Shown here: in pieces, positions 1 through 5,391 of the stretch
Numbering within the stretch: position 1 is the stretch's first letter
Layout: each line of letters opens with the position of its first letter
Assembly (NCBI GenBank): GCA_027322375.1
Contig: DAHVRS010000050.1
Coordinates: 1-5,820, forward strand
DNA length: 5,820 bases
Source: Brachybacterium sp.
Lineage (GTDB): Bacteria > Actinomycetota > Actinomycetes > Actinomycetales > Dermabacteraceae
Direction: 5' to 3'
Translations under genes and position numbers: made by a program
The notes under the pieces: model-generated
The model's database searches: none
Told to the model about the DNA's origin: nothing
Seen by the model: the letters and a program-made list of their open reading frames with translations, nothing else

Positions 1-437
1 GGGAACACGTCGTTGCTGGACTGGGAGCAGTTGACGTGGTCGTTGGGGTGGGTGTCGGTGCCGGCGTTCGTGGCGAGCGTGGCGAGGACCTCGTTCATGT
101 TCATGTTCGAGGAGGTGCCGGACCCCGTCTGGTAGGTGTCCACCGGGAACTGGTCGTCGTGCGCGCCGGAGATGACCTCGTCGGCCGCGGCGACGATCGC
201 GTCGGCGATCGCGCCATCGAGGACGCCGAGCTCCTTGTTGGCGCGGGCGGCAGCCTTCTTCACCTGGGCGAGGGCGTGGATGTGGGCGGGCTCGAGGCCC
301 TGGCCGGAGATCGGGAAGTTCTCCACGGCGCGCTGGGTCTGAGCGCGGTAGAGGGCGGAGACGGGCACGCGCACCTCACCCATGGTGTCGTGCTCGATGC
401 GGTAGCCGTCCTGCTCGGTGGGCGTGGTCTGGGTCAT
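1..437 (-). CDS. fumC: Fumarate hydratase class II, N-terminal part (cut by left edge)
   Basis: Class II fumarase, the iron-independent cytosolic homotetramer that interconverts fumarate and (S)-malate in the TCA cycle. Only the first 145 residues are in the window; the family is about 460 long, so roughly two thirds, including the catalytic serine loop, lie beyond the left edge. Visible landmarks are [11 protein letters not shown] (residues 31-41), the substrate-binding stretch [13 protein letters not shown] (105-117), and HPNDHVN (130-136) leading into SSNDVF (140-145), all close to E. coli FumC. The aspartase/argininosuccinate lyase superfamily is related, but [11 protein letters not shown] and the HPND segment favour fumarase. 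The ATG at 437 is chosen because GAGGGAGG sits six bases upstream and the family's first conserved motifs start shortly after it. It follows the sugar kinase on the same strand across a 125-bp gap containing a strong hairpin, so it probably has its own promoter. Confidence 0.96.
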   Translation of the reverse strand, partial: MTQTTPTEQDGYRIEHDTMGEVRVPVSALYRAQTQRAVENFPISGQGLEPAHIHALAQVKKAAARANKELGVLDGAIADAIVAAADEVISGAHDDQFPVDTYQTGSGTSSNMNMNEVLATLATNAGTDTHPNDHVNCSQSSNDVF

Positions 438-443
438 CAGGAG

Positions 444-451
444 CCTCCCTC
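444..451 (-). promoter_or_regulatory. Shine-Dalgarno site of fumC
   Basis: On the minus strand GAGGGAGG ends six bases before the fumC ATG, a strong match to the anti-Shine-Dalgarno sequence at good spacing. It fixes the start codon and contrasts with the kinase, DUF4245 and ispH genes in this window, which have no such site. Confidence 0.8.
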
Positions 452-523
452 AGGCGTGTCATGCGGTGGGTCGGTGTATCGGAGGATGCCGGCGCGTCGG
501 TGCGCCGACGGGACGTGGCGGTG

Positions 524-555
524 GGGCACGGGCCAGTGCTGCACAGCCCGTGCCC
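524..555 (-). terminator. Hairpin downstream of the sugar kinase
   Basis: A perfect 10-bp inverted repeat, GGGCACGGGC (524-533) and GCCCGTGCCC (546-555), encloses 12 bases in which GTG and CAC (536-538, 542-544) can pair further. It starts seven bases past the kinase stop codon on the minus strand. No T-run follows on that strand, which is common for actinobacterial terminators. It probably ends the kinase transcript before fumC, though attenuation or mRNA 3'-end protection are alternatives. Confidence 0.6.
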
Positions 556-562
556 GGCGGGG

Positions 563-1474
563 TCAGGTCAGCTCGTGGCTCCAGGGCGGGTTCGCCCCGG
601 CCCGGGAGACGGTCACGGCGGCGAGGCGCGAGGCGCGACGCAGCACGGCGGCGATGTCGTCGTTCGGCATATAGGTGAGGGCCTCGCGGCGGCCCGCGCC
701 GAGCAGGTCCTTGTCGGCGAGGGCGTCGAGGATCCCGGCGGAGAAGGTGTCGCCGGCGCCAACGGTGTCGACCGCCTCGACGACCACAGGCGCGACCTGG
801 ACGCGCCCGGTGCTGGAGAACGCGACCGCGCCCTCCGCACCACGGGTCAGAACGGTCAGGGCCGGGCCGAGGTCGCGCCAGGAGGAGACGACGTCCTCGA
901 CGTCATCGGTGCCGTACAGCCAGGTCACGTCCTCATCGGACGCCTTGACCACATCGCTGAGCGCGATGTTCGCCTCGATGAGGGGTCGCACTGTGGCGGG
1001 GTCCCCCATCAGGGTCGGACGCGCATTGGGGTCGTAACTGATGGTCGCGGACGGCCGACGGGCGCGCAGCACCTCCACCACGGTCTCGGCGCCGGGCGCG
1101 AGCACCGCGGCGATCGAGGAGGTGTGGACGGCGTCGACGCTCTCGGGCTGCCCGGCGGGGTCCGGGTCCCACAGCAGGTCGAACTCGTAGGTCGCGGCAC
1201 CGGTGGCGTCGAGGCGGGCGAGCGCGGTCGAGGTCGGGGCGTCCACAGCGCTGTGCGCAGTGAGCTGGACGCCGGACTCCTCGAGGTGCGCGCGGATCGC
1301 CGCCCCGCGGTCGTCGTCGCCGATGCGGGTGAGCAGGTGGGTCTCGTGTCCGAGGCGGCTGAGGGCCACGGCCACGTTCATGGGGGATCCGCCGGGGTGC
1401 TCGCGGCGCGCGCCGTCGGCGTCGACGACGATGTCCGTGAGTGCTTCTCCGACGATGAGGAATTTCGCGGTCAC
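563..1474 (-). CDS. PfkB-family carbohydrate kinase, probable fructokinase
   Basis: Cytosolic ATP-dependent sugar kinase of the ribokinase/PfkB family, 303 residues, a normal family length. Residues 28-42 hold the first PfkB signature (GGSPMNVAVALSRLG) with the sugar-binding GG; residues 236-249 hold the second (DTVGAGDTFSAGIL), in which D242 is the expected catalytic base and GAGD forms the anion hole. The C-terminal RAGANPPW (291-298) resembles bacterial fructokinases, so fructose to fructose 6-phosphate is the best guess, but the substrate cannot be proved and a ribokinase or 2-keto-3-deoxygluconate kinase role is possible. The start is a GTG codon (position 1474) with no Shine-Dalgarno site upstream; a GATGAT hexamer sits at -12 to -7, suggesting a leaderless mRNA. 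It is divergent from the DUF4245 gene and occupies the slot where glpX lies in M. tuberculosis. Confidence 0.9.
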   Translation of the reverse strand: MTAKFLIVGEALTDIVVDADGARREHPGGSPMNVAVALSRLGHETHLLTRIGDDDRGAAIRAHLEESGVQLTAHSAVDAPTSTALARLDATGAATYEFDLLWDPDPAGQPESVDAVHTSSIAAVLAPGAETVVEVLRARRPSATISYDPNARPTLMGDPATVRPLIEANIALSDVVKASDEDVTWLYGTDDVEDVVSSWRDLGPALTVLTRGAEGAVAFSSTGRVQVAPVVVEAVDTVGAGDTFSAGILDALADKDLLGAGRREALTYMPNDDIAAVLRRASRLAAVTVSRAGANPPWSHELT

Positions 1475-1480
1475 TGTTCG

Positions 1481-1486
1481 ATCATC
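1481..1486 (-). promoter_or_regulatory. Possible -10 element of the sugar kinase (leaderless start)
   Basis: GATGAT on the minus strand lies exactly at -12 to -7 relative to the GTG start. It matches the key A at the second and T at the sixth place of the TANNNT consensus, and four of six bases of TATAAT. No clear -35 hexamer is visible. It is inferred from position and from the lack of a ribosome binding site. Confidence 0.4.
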
Positions 1487-1489
1487 GCA

Positions 1490-1513
1490 GGTTTCGGCCG
1501 CCGACGGCGAACC
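1490..1513. promoter_or_regulatory. Imperfect dyad in the kinase/DUF4245 divergent spacer
   Basis: GCCG (1497-1500) and CGGC (1505-1508) flank CCGA; the dyad continues outward as TTC/GAA and GG/CC, with single unpaired bases at 1496 and 1492. It lies just upstream of the putative kinase -10 hexamer, over the -35 region, a usual place for an operator. Such dyads arise easily in GC-rich DNA, so this is only a candidate. Confidence 0.25.
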
Positions 1514-1567
1514 GTGGCGGGGCAGTGGGGCGCCTCACCCCTGGGAGCAGGACTCGGCCCATCCGGG

Positions 1568-1573
1568 GACAAT
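1568..1573 (+). promoter_or_regulatory. Possible -10 element of the DUF4245 gene
   Basis: GACAAT matches four of six bases of TATAAT and ends seven bases before the ATG at 1581, fitting a leaderless transcript from that codon. If it is the real -10, the other in-frame ATG at 1572 overlaps it and cannot be the start. No -35 is evident. Confidence 0.35.
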
Positions 1574-1580
1574 GGCCCGC

Positions 1581-2228
1581 ATGCATGCTCCGCCGCCCGA
1601 GACCACCGGCCAGGCCGCCTCCCCGTCGACGCCCCCGCCTGCCCCGGTGGAGCGCCCGAAGTCCGCCTATGAGCTGCCGTCGAAGAAGAACACGGTGCTG
1701 CGCAACATGATCTGGGCGCTGCTGCTGACGGTGGGGGCTGTCGCGATCGTGGGCATCGCCTTCTTCGGCGTGGGGAGCGAGGTGGACCGCTCGATCCCTG
1801 AGAACTCCCAGCTCGATGCTTCCGAGAGTGCGGACCGTGCCCAGGACGTTGCCGGTTTCCCGGTCGCGTCGCCGGAGATGGACGAGGAGTGGGAGGTGCG
1901 CACGGCCCGCTTCACGGACGGTGCGCGGCCCACCTGGGAGCTGCGCTACTCCTCCCCGCAGGGCCGTCTCGTCACCCTCCTCGAGGGCGCGGAAGTGAGC
2001 GCGACGATGCTCTCCTCCGCAGTTCCCGGCAGCACCGTTCAGGAGGACCTGACCATCGCGGGCACCGAGTGCGAGGTGCTGACGGGCGGCGAGGCGGACC
2101 GTGCCGTGCAGGCGATCAGCTGCGAGGGCGAGGGCTGGGGCCTGCTCGTCCACGGCGACGCCGATCAGGCCGAGCTCGAGCAGCTCATGGAGTCGGCGAT
2201 CGCCTCGCTCGGCCAGCACACGGCCTGA
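1581..2228 (+). CDS. DUF4245 family single-pass membrane protein
   Basis: Predicted 215-residue protein of unknown function. Residues 1-40 are a proline-rich cytoplasmic tail ending in a basic patch (KK at 35-36, R41); about residues 42-63 form one hydrophobic membrane helix; the rest should be extracytoplasmic and is acidic. C164 (GTECEVL) and C181 (ISCEGEG) could form a disulfide outside the cell. The assignment to DUF4245 rests on this architecture, the WELRY segment (119-123), and its position between a fumC-containing cluster and xseB/xseA, as for Rv1100 in M. tuberculosis. No catalytic motif is visible. An ATG at 1572 would add three residues (MAR); a GGGGA lies too close to it (two bases) and rather far from 1581 (eleven), so a leaderless start at 1581 is preferred. 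The frame stays open far upstream, but that stretch is antisense to the kinase and encodes nothing recognisable. Confidence 0.8.
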   Translation: MHAPPPETTGQAASPSTPPPAPVERPKSAYELPSKKNTVLRNMIWALLLTVGAVAIVGIAFFGVGSEVDRSIPENSQLDASESADRAQDVAGFPVASPEMDEEWEVRTARFTDGARPTWELRYSSPQGRLVTLLEGAEVSATMLSSAVPGSTVQEDLTIAGTECEVLTGGEADRAVQAISCEGEGWGLLVHGDADQAELEQLMESAIASLGQHTA

Positions 2229-2241
2229 GGGCGCGGCGCCC
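2229..2241 (+). terminator. Short hairpin after the DUF4245 stop codon
   Basis: GGGCG (2229-2233) and CGCCC (2237-2241) flank three bases and begin directly after the stop codon. The 5-bp GC stem has no T-run, so it is only a weak terminator candidate for the plus strand in the 83-bp convergent gap to xseB. Confidence 0.25.
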
Positions 2242-2299
2242 GATAGCCGCACCCGAGGAGAGACCCGCGCACGACGGGCGCCCGGCCTGCCTGCGGCGG

Positions 2300-2316
2300 G
2301 CTGAGGGCTGCTCAGC
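2300..2316 (-). terminator. Small hairpin overlapping the xseB stop codon
   Basis: GCTGAG (2300-2305) and CTCAGC (2311-2316) form a 6-bp stem with a 5-base loop that includes the xseB stop. It could contribute to the 3' end of the xseA-xseB transcript, but it is short and lacks a T-tract. Confidence 0.2.
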
Positions 2317-2632
2317 GCTCCCCGTCCCGCCGCGCGGCGACGGCCTCGTCGAGGCGCTCGCGGGCCCCGTCCAGCCACTGCTGGCAGCGACGGGCGAGTA
2401 TCTCGCCGCGCTCCCACAGGGCGATCGAGTCCTCGAGCCCGCCCTGGCCTGATTCGAGGCGGCGCACCACCTCGACGAGCTGGTCGCGGGCGGCCTCATA
2501 GGACAGCTCGGCGATGTCGGCGGGCAGGGGCTGCTCGCCCTCGGCGGGCGCGGCGGGGTCGACCGACGGGACGGAGCCGGCGGGGTCGACGGGCGGCACG
2601 GCGGGGCTGGTGGGATCGTCGGCGGGGGTCAT
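2312..2632 (-). CDS. xseB: Exodeoxyribonuclease VII small subunit
   Basis: Small subunit of exonuclease VII; several copies bind the C-terminal helical part of XseA to make the cytosolic enzyme that degrades single-stranded DNA from both ends into oligonucleotides. At 106 residues it is longer than the usual 60-85. The family core is residues 42-96: LSYEAARDQLVEVVRRLESGQGGLEDSIALWERGE is the typical XseB sequence, predicted as two long helices. The first 40 residues are an added Pro/Ala-rich, probably disordered tail with two VDPA motifs (residues 15-18 and 24-27). The ATG at 2632 is supported by AAGGAG five bases upstream, so the tail is probably translated. It lies 108 bp downstream of xseA on the same strand, and its 3' end faces the DUF4245 gene. 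Confidence 0.95.
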   Translation of the reverse strand: MTPADDPTSPAVPPVDPAGSVPSVDPAAPAEGEQPLPADIAELSYEAARDQLVEVVRRLESGQGGLEDSIALWERGEILARRCQQWLDGARERLDEAVAARRDGER

Positions 2633-2637
2633 GGAGT

Positions 2638-2643
2638 CTCCTT
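2638..2643 (-). promoter_or_regulatory. Shine-Dalgarno site of xseB
   Basis: AAGGAG on the minus strand ends five bases before the xseB ATG. It decides the start and so includes the proline-rich N-terminal extension. It also shows that xseB is translated from its own site and not by overlap coupling with xseA. Confidence 0.8.
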
Positions 2644-2740
2644 GAAGAACGGGCCGGTGGCAGGAACTGGGGCTGCGCAGGTGCGACGGCTGGTGAGCGA
2701 GGGACGGGCGAACGAAGTGGGGGAGCGCCGGGCGTCCCGC

Positions 2741-4045
2741 CTACGGGCTGGCGGGCGGGATGTACGGGTCCTCGGCCGTGCGTGTCACGCCGAAGCGACC
2801 GCCCGCGACCCGCACTGACAGCGCATCGCCGTCGGCACCCTTCTCTGGGCTGCGCACGATCGTGCCGTCGGGTGTCTGGACCACGGCGTAACCGCGCTCG
2901 AGGGTCGCGAGCGGACTGAGCGCGCGGACCTGTCGGCCGAGGTGGGAGACCTCGTCGGCCGCACGATCCAGGCGCGAGCCGATGAGCGTGCGGGCAAGGG
3001 AGATGCGTGAGCGGATCTCGTCGGCGCGGCCGGCGAGGATGGTGGAGGGGTGCTCGAGCACGGGTCGGGACCGCATCGCCTCCAGCGCTGACTGCTCCCG
3101 TTCGAGCCGTCCGCGGATCGCGGCGCGAAGGCGAGTGCGGCCCAGGTCCAGCTGCTCGATCTCGGCCTGGATGTCCGGGACGACCTTCTTCGCCGCGTCA
3201 GTGGGAGTGGAGGCGCGCACGTCGGAGGCGAGGTCGATCAGCGGGGTGTCCACCTCGTGGCCGATCGCGGAGACGATCGGGGTGGTGGCCCCGGCGACCA
3301 GGCGGGTGAGCTGCTCATCGGAGAAGGGGAGCAGGTCCTCGAGGGAGCCGCCGCCGCGGGAGATGATGATGACGTCCACCTCCTCGCGCGCATCGAGCTC
3401 GCGCAGCGCCGCGGACACCTCCTTCACCGCCTTCACACCCTGGACCGCGACCTCGCGGATCTCGAACTGCACAGCGGGCCAGCGTCGGCGCGCGTTGACG
3501 ACCACATCCCGTTCCGCCGCGGACTCGCGCCCGCAGATCAGTCCCACCACGCGCGGCAGGAAAGGCAGCGGCTTCTTGCGGGAGGCGGCGAACAGACCCT
3601 CTGCGGCGAGGGTGCGCTTGAGCTGTTCGAGCCGGGCCAGCAGCTCGCCGAGGCCCACGGGGCGGATGTCGTCCGCCTCGAGCTGGAGGCTGCCGCGCTT
3701 GGACCAGAAGGTGGGCTTGGCGTGCACGACCACGCGCGCGCCGGGCACGGGTTCGACCGGCAGGGACCGCAGCACGTGCTCGCGGATCGGGACGGAGAAG
3801 GACATGTCCACGTCGATGTCGCGCAGCGTCATGAAGCTCAGTCCCGCGCCGGGGCGGCGGTTCAGCTGCACGATCTCGCCTTCGACCCACAGCGGGGACA
3901 TGCGCGCCACGTATTCGCCGACCTTCACCGACAGCTGGCGCAGCGGCCACGGGTTCTCCGCGGTGGTCTGCGCGGCGGTGGCGGCAAGGGCGGGGCGCGG
4001 TGCGGTCTCGCCGCCCGGCTCCGCCGCGGGAGAGCTCTGCGTCAT
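2741..4045 (-). CDS. xseA: Exodeoxyribonuclease VII large subunit
   Basis: Catalytic large subunit of exonuclease VII, 434 residues, near the usual 400-460. After a disordered tail (1-30), residues 31-130 form the N-terminal OB fold (PLWVEGEIVQLNR at 51-63). Residues about 135-290 are the catalytic domain: PFLPRVVGLICGRESAAERDV (161-181), IIISRGGGSLEDL (226-238) and IGHEVDTPL (261-269) carry the conserved RGGGS and GHExD signatures. A long charged helical region (292-375) should bind XseB, and LSPLATLERGYAVV (376-389) is the C-terminal family motif. All expected active-site segments are present. The ATG at 4045 is preferred; GGAGG lies just one base upstream, too close for a normal ribosome site, and AAGCAT sits at -12 to -7, so a leaderless mRNA is possible. 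The reading frame stays open another 45 codons upstream to a start-like codon at 4180, through the spacer repeats. It is divergent from ispH. Confidence 0.96.
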   Translation of the reverse strand: MTQSSPAAEPGGETAPRPALAATAAQTTAENPWPLRQLSVKVGEYVARMSPLWVEGEIVQLNRRPGAGLSFMTLRDIDVDMSFSVPIREHVLRSLPVEPVPGARVVVHAKPTFWSKRGSLQLEADDIRPVGLGELLARLEQLKRTLAAEGLFAASRKKPLPFLPRVVGLICGRESAAERDVVVNARRRWPAVQFEIREVAVQGVKAVKEVSAALRELDAREEVDVIIISRGGGSLEDLLPFSDEQLTRLVAGATTPIVSAIGHEVDTPLIDLASDVRASTPTDAAKKVVPDIQAEIEQLDLGRTRLRAAIRGRLEREQSALEAMRSRPVLEHPSTILAGRADEIRSRISLARTLIGSRLDRAADEVSHLGRQVRALSPLATLERGYAVVQTPDGTIVRSPEKGADGDALSVRVAGGRFGVTRTAEDPYIPPASP

Positions 4046-4051
4046 GCCTCC

Positions 4052-4057
4052 ATGCTT
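4052..4057 (-). promoter_or_regulatory. Possible -10 element of xseA
   Basis: AAGCAT on the minus strand occupies -12 to -7 from the xseA ATG, with A and T at the two most conserved -10 positions. Support is the match in placement to the ispH and kinase starts. An alternative is an upstream promoter with GGAGG acting at very short spacing. Confidence 0.3.
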
Positions 4058-4102
4058 CCACGAGCCCCTGTCAGGCGCAGATGCTGTGGACGGCACGCCG
4101 GT

Positions 4103-4166
4103 GTGGAGGGACGGATGAAATGCCTGCGTGGAGGGAGGGCGTGGAGGGGTGGTGTGGAGGGATGGT
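4103..4166. repeat. GTGGAGGG direct-repeat array in the xseA-ispH spacer
   Basis: Three adjacent 13-bp units start at 4128, 4141 and 4154 with consensus GTGGAGGGNNGGY. A fourth copy (4103-4115, GTGGAGGGACGGA) is set off by 12 bases, and a weaker fifth, GTGGACGG, occurs at 4086-4093. The block sits at the centre of the 175-bp divergent spacer, about 55-120 bp upstream of both putative transcription starts. The bases are purine-rich on the plus strand. It could be a regulator-binding array or a slippage-prone minisatellite; the sequence does not decide. Confidence 0.7.
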
Positions 4167-4208
4167 GAGTCTTGCCCCACCGCGCTCCCACCAGGGCGGT
4201 TCTCCTTC

Positions 4209-4214
4209 TACGAT
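4209..4214 (+). promoter_or_regulatory. -10 element of ispH (leaderless start)
   Basis: TACGAT fits the actinobacterial TANNNT -10 consensus and ends six bases before the GTG start, which places the transcription start at or next to the G of the start codon. No Shine-Dalgarno site lies just upstream. No convincing -35 is seen around 4186-4191, as is common for leaderless promoters. Confidence 0.6.
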
Positions 4215-4220
4215 GGCCGT

Positions 4221-5225
4221 GTGAGCACCGGAACCGTCCTTCTTGCTGAGCCGCGCGGCTACTGCGCGGGAGTCGATCGCGCCGTGGTCGCCGTCGAGCG
4301 CGCCCTGGAGCACTATGACGAGACCGTCTATGTCCGTCACGAGATCGTGCACAACAAGTTCGTGGTGGACCGTCTGAAGGAGAAGGGTGCCGTGTTCGTC
4401 GAGGAGGTCGACGAGATCCCCGAGGGCTCTCTCGTGATCTTCTCCGCGCACGGCATCTCCCCGAAGGTCCGGGAGATGGCCGAGGAGCGCAACCTCCGCA
4501 CCATCGACGCGACCTGCCCGCTGGTCACCAAGGTCCACAAGGAGGCGGTGCGCTTCGCTCGCCAGGACTACGACATCCTGCTGGTGGGCCACGATGGGCA
4601 CGAGGAGGTCGAGGGCACTGCTGGTGAGGCCCCCGATCACGTGCAGATCGTCAACGGTCCCGAGGACGTCGGCAAGGTGACTGTCCGCGACCCGGAGAAG
4701 GTCGTGTGGCTTTCGCAGACCACCCTCAGCGTCGACGAGACGATGGAGACGGTGAACCTGCTCAAGGAGCGCTTCCCAACCCTGCAGGCACCGCCCAGCG
4801 ACGACATCTGCTACGCCACCCAGAACCGTCAGGTCGCGATCAAGAAGATCGCGCCGGATGCGGACCTGGTGCTGGTCGTCGGCTCCCCGAACTCCTCGAA
4901 CTCCGTGCGCCTCATGGAGGTCGCGAAGGAGGCCGGCGCCAAGGCCTCGCACCGGATCGACAACGTCTCCGAGCTGCGTGAGGAGTGGTTCGAGGGCGTG
5001 AAGTCCGTGGGCGTGACCTCCGGCGCCTCGGTGCCGGATGTGCTGGTCCAGGAGCTGCTCGCCGAGCTCGCCGAGCGCGGCTTCGGCGACGTGAAGCCGG
5101 TCCGCACCGCGACCGAGGACCTCATGTTCTCCCTCCCGCGCGAGCTGCGCCAGGAGATGAAGGCGCGCGGCTCCGTCGACACCCGCAAGAAGCCCACCGG
5201 GGACAGCGCGACCGCGGAGTCCTGA
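4221..5225 (+). CDS. ispH: 4-hydroxy-3-methylbut-2-enyl diphosphate reductase
   Basis: IspH (LytB), the last enzyme of the MEP pathway: a cytosolic iron-sulfur protein that reduces HMBPP to IPP and DMAPP. From the GTG at 4221 it has 334 residues, slightly longer than E. coli IspH. The three cluster-ligand cysteines are C15 ([12 protein letters not shown]), C99 ([11 protein letters not shown]) and C197 ([10 protein letters not shown]). Substrate-binding residues are H44 (EIVHN), H77 (SAHG), H127 and E129 (GHEEVEGT), T167/T168 ([11 protein letters not shown]), S225-S226-N227 (NSSN) and S270 (GASVPD), so the enzyme looks intact. The last 30 or so residues are a charged variable tail. GTG 4221 is chosen because it directly precedes the conserved N-terminus and has a -10 hexamer at leaderless spacing. 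The gene is divergent from xseA, convergent with rmuC, and followed by a strong hairpin. Confidence 0.98.
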   Translation: MSTGTVLLAEPRGYCAGVDRAVVAVERALEHYDETVYVRHEIVHNKFVVDRLKEKGAVFVEEVDEIPEGSLVIFSAHGISPKVREMAEERNLRTIDATCPLVTKVHKEAVRFARQDYDILLVGHDGHEEVEGTAGEAPDHVQIVNGPEDVGKVTVRDPEKVVWLSQTTLSVDETMETVNLLKERFPTLQAPPSDDICYATQNRQVAIKKIAPDADLVLVVGSPNSSNSVRLMEVAKEAGAKASHRIDNVSELREEWFEGVKSVGVTSGASVPDVLVQELLAELAERGFGDVKPVRTATEDLMFSLPRELRQEMKARGSVDTRKKPTGDSATAES

Positions 5226-5240
5226 ACTCGGCGCTGCACT

Positions 5241-5288
5241 GAACGAAGCGAACCCGCCGGCCCTGTGGCCGGCGGGTTCGCGTCGTTC
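5241..5288. terminator. Long bidirectional hairpin between ispH and rmuC
   Basis: A 15-bp perfect stem (5248-5262 with 5267-5281) closes a CTGT loop; beyond one A-G mismatch (5247/5282) six more pairs follow, GAACGA (5241-5246) with TCGTTC (5283-5288). The whole is a 22-position stem with a single mismatch. It begins 15 bases after the ispH stop, and rmuC converges from the other side, so it would fold in both transcripts and probably terminates both. There is no long T-run. Confidence 0.75.
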
Positions 5289-5348
5289 GACGGGTTTAGA
5301 TCTGACGGGGTGGCGCCGACGCGCCGCTTCGTCCGTCGGGATATGACG

Positions 5349-5371
5349 CGGCCGACGGGCCTGCTCGGCCG
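5349..5371 (-). terminator. Secondary hairpin downstream of rmuC
   Basis: CGGCCGA (5349-5355) and TCGGCCG (5365-5371) form a 7-bp stem around nine bases, about 20 bases past the rmuC stop on the minus strand. It is a weaker candidate than the large hairpin further on and may be chance in GC-rich DNA. Confidence 0.3.
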
Positions 5372-5391
5372 GCGGGCGGGCACTGACGGGC

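Noticed and set aside
60..120. Repeated GTTCAT near position 100
   Set aside because: It is the codon repeat for the conserved NMNMN of fumarase, not a DNA-level element.
491..510. Small overlapping inverted repeats (CGTCGG/CCGACG and GGCGC/GCGCC) upstream of fumC
   Set aside because: They are short, mutually exclusive and expected by chance at this GC content; no clear fumC promoter could be recognised beside them.
1203..1580. Upstream extension of the DUF4245 frame
   Set aside because: This stretch lies antisense to the kinase and through the divergent promoter region; the membrane protein has a sensible N-terminus at 1581 or 1572.
461..1672. A 403-codon open frame on the plus strand opposite the sugar kinase
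   Set aside because: It is antisense to a clear PfkB gene, has a Gly/Arg/Val-rich composition typical of GC-rich shadow frames, and shows no recognisable domain.
2982..4118. Long plus-strand open frames opposite xseA
   Set aside because: They are Ser/Arg/Thr-rich shadows of xseA codons without domains or a ribosome site.
4046..4180. Possible 45-residue N-terminal extension of XseA, with the frame open through the spacer repeats
   Set aside because: The conserved XseA fold begins about 30 residues after the ATG at 4045. The extra stretch would only translate the 13-bp repeats in a low-complexity frame, and it would run almost to the ispH promoter.
4179..4200. ACCGC/GCGGT inverted repeat before the ispH -10
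   Set aside because: A 5-bp stem with a 12-base spacer is too weak to support an operator call.
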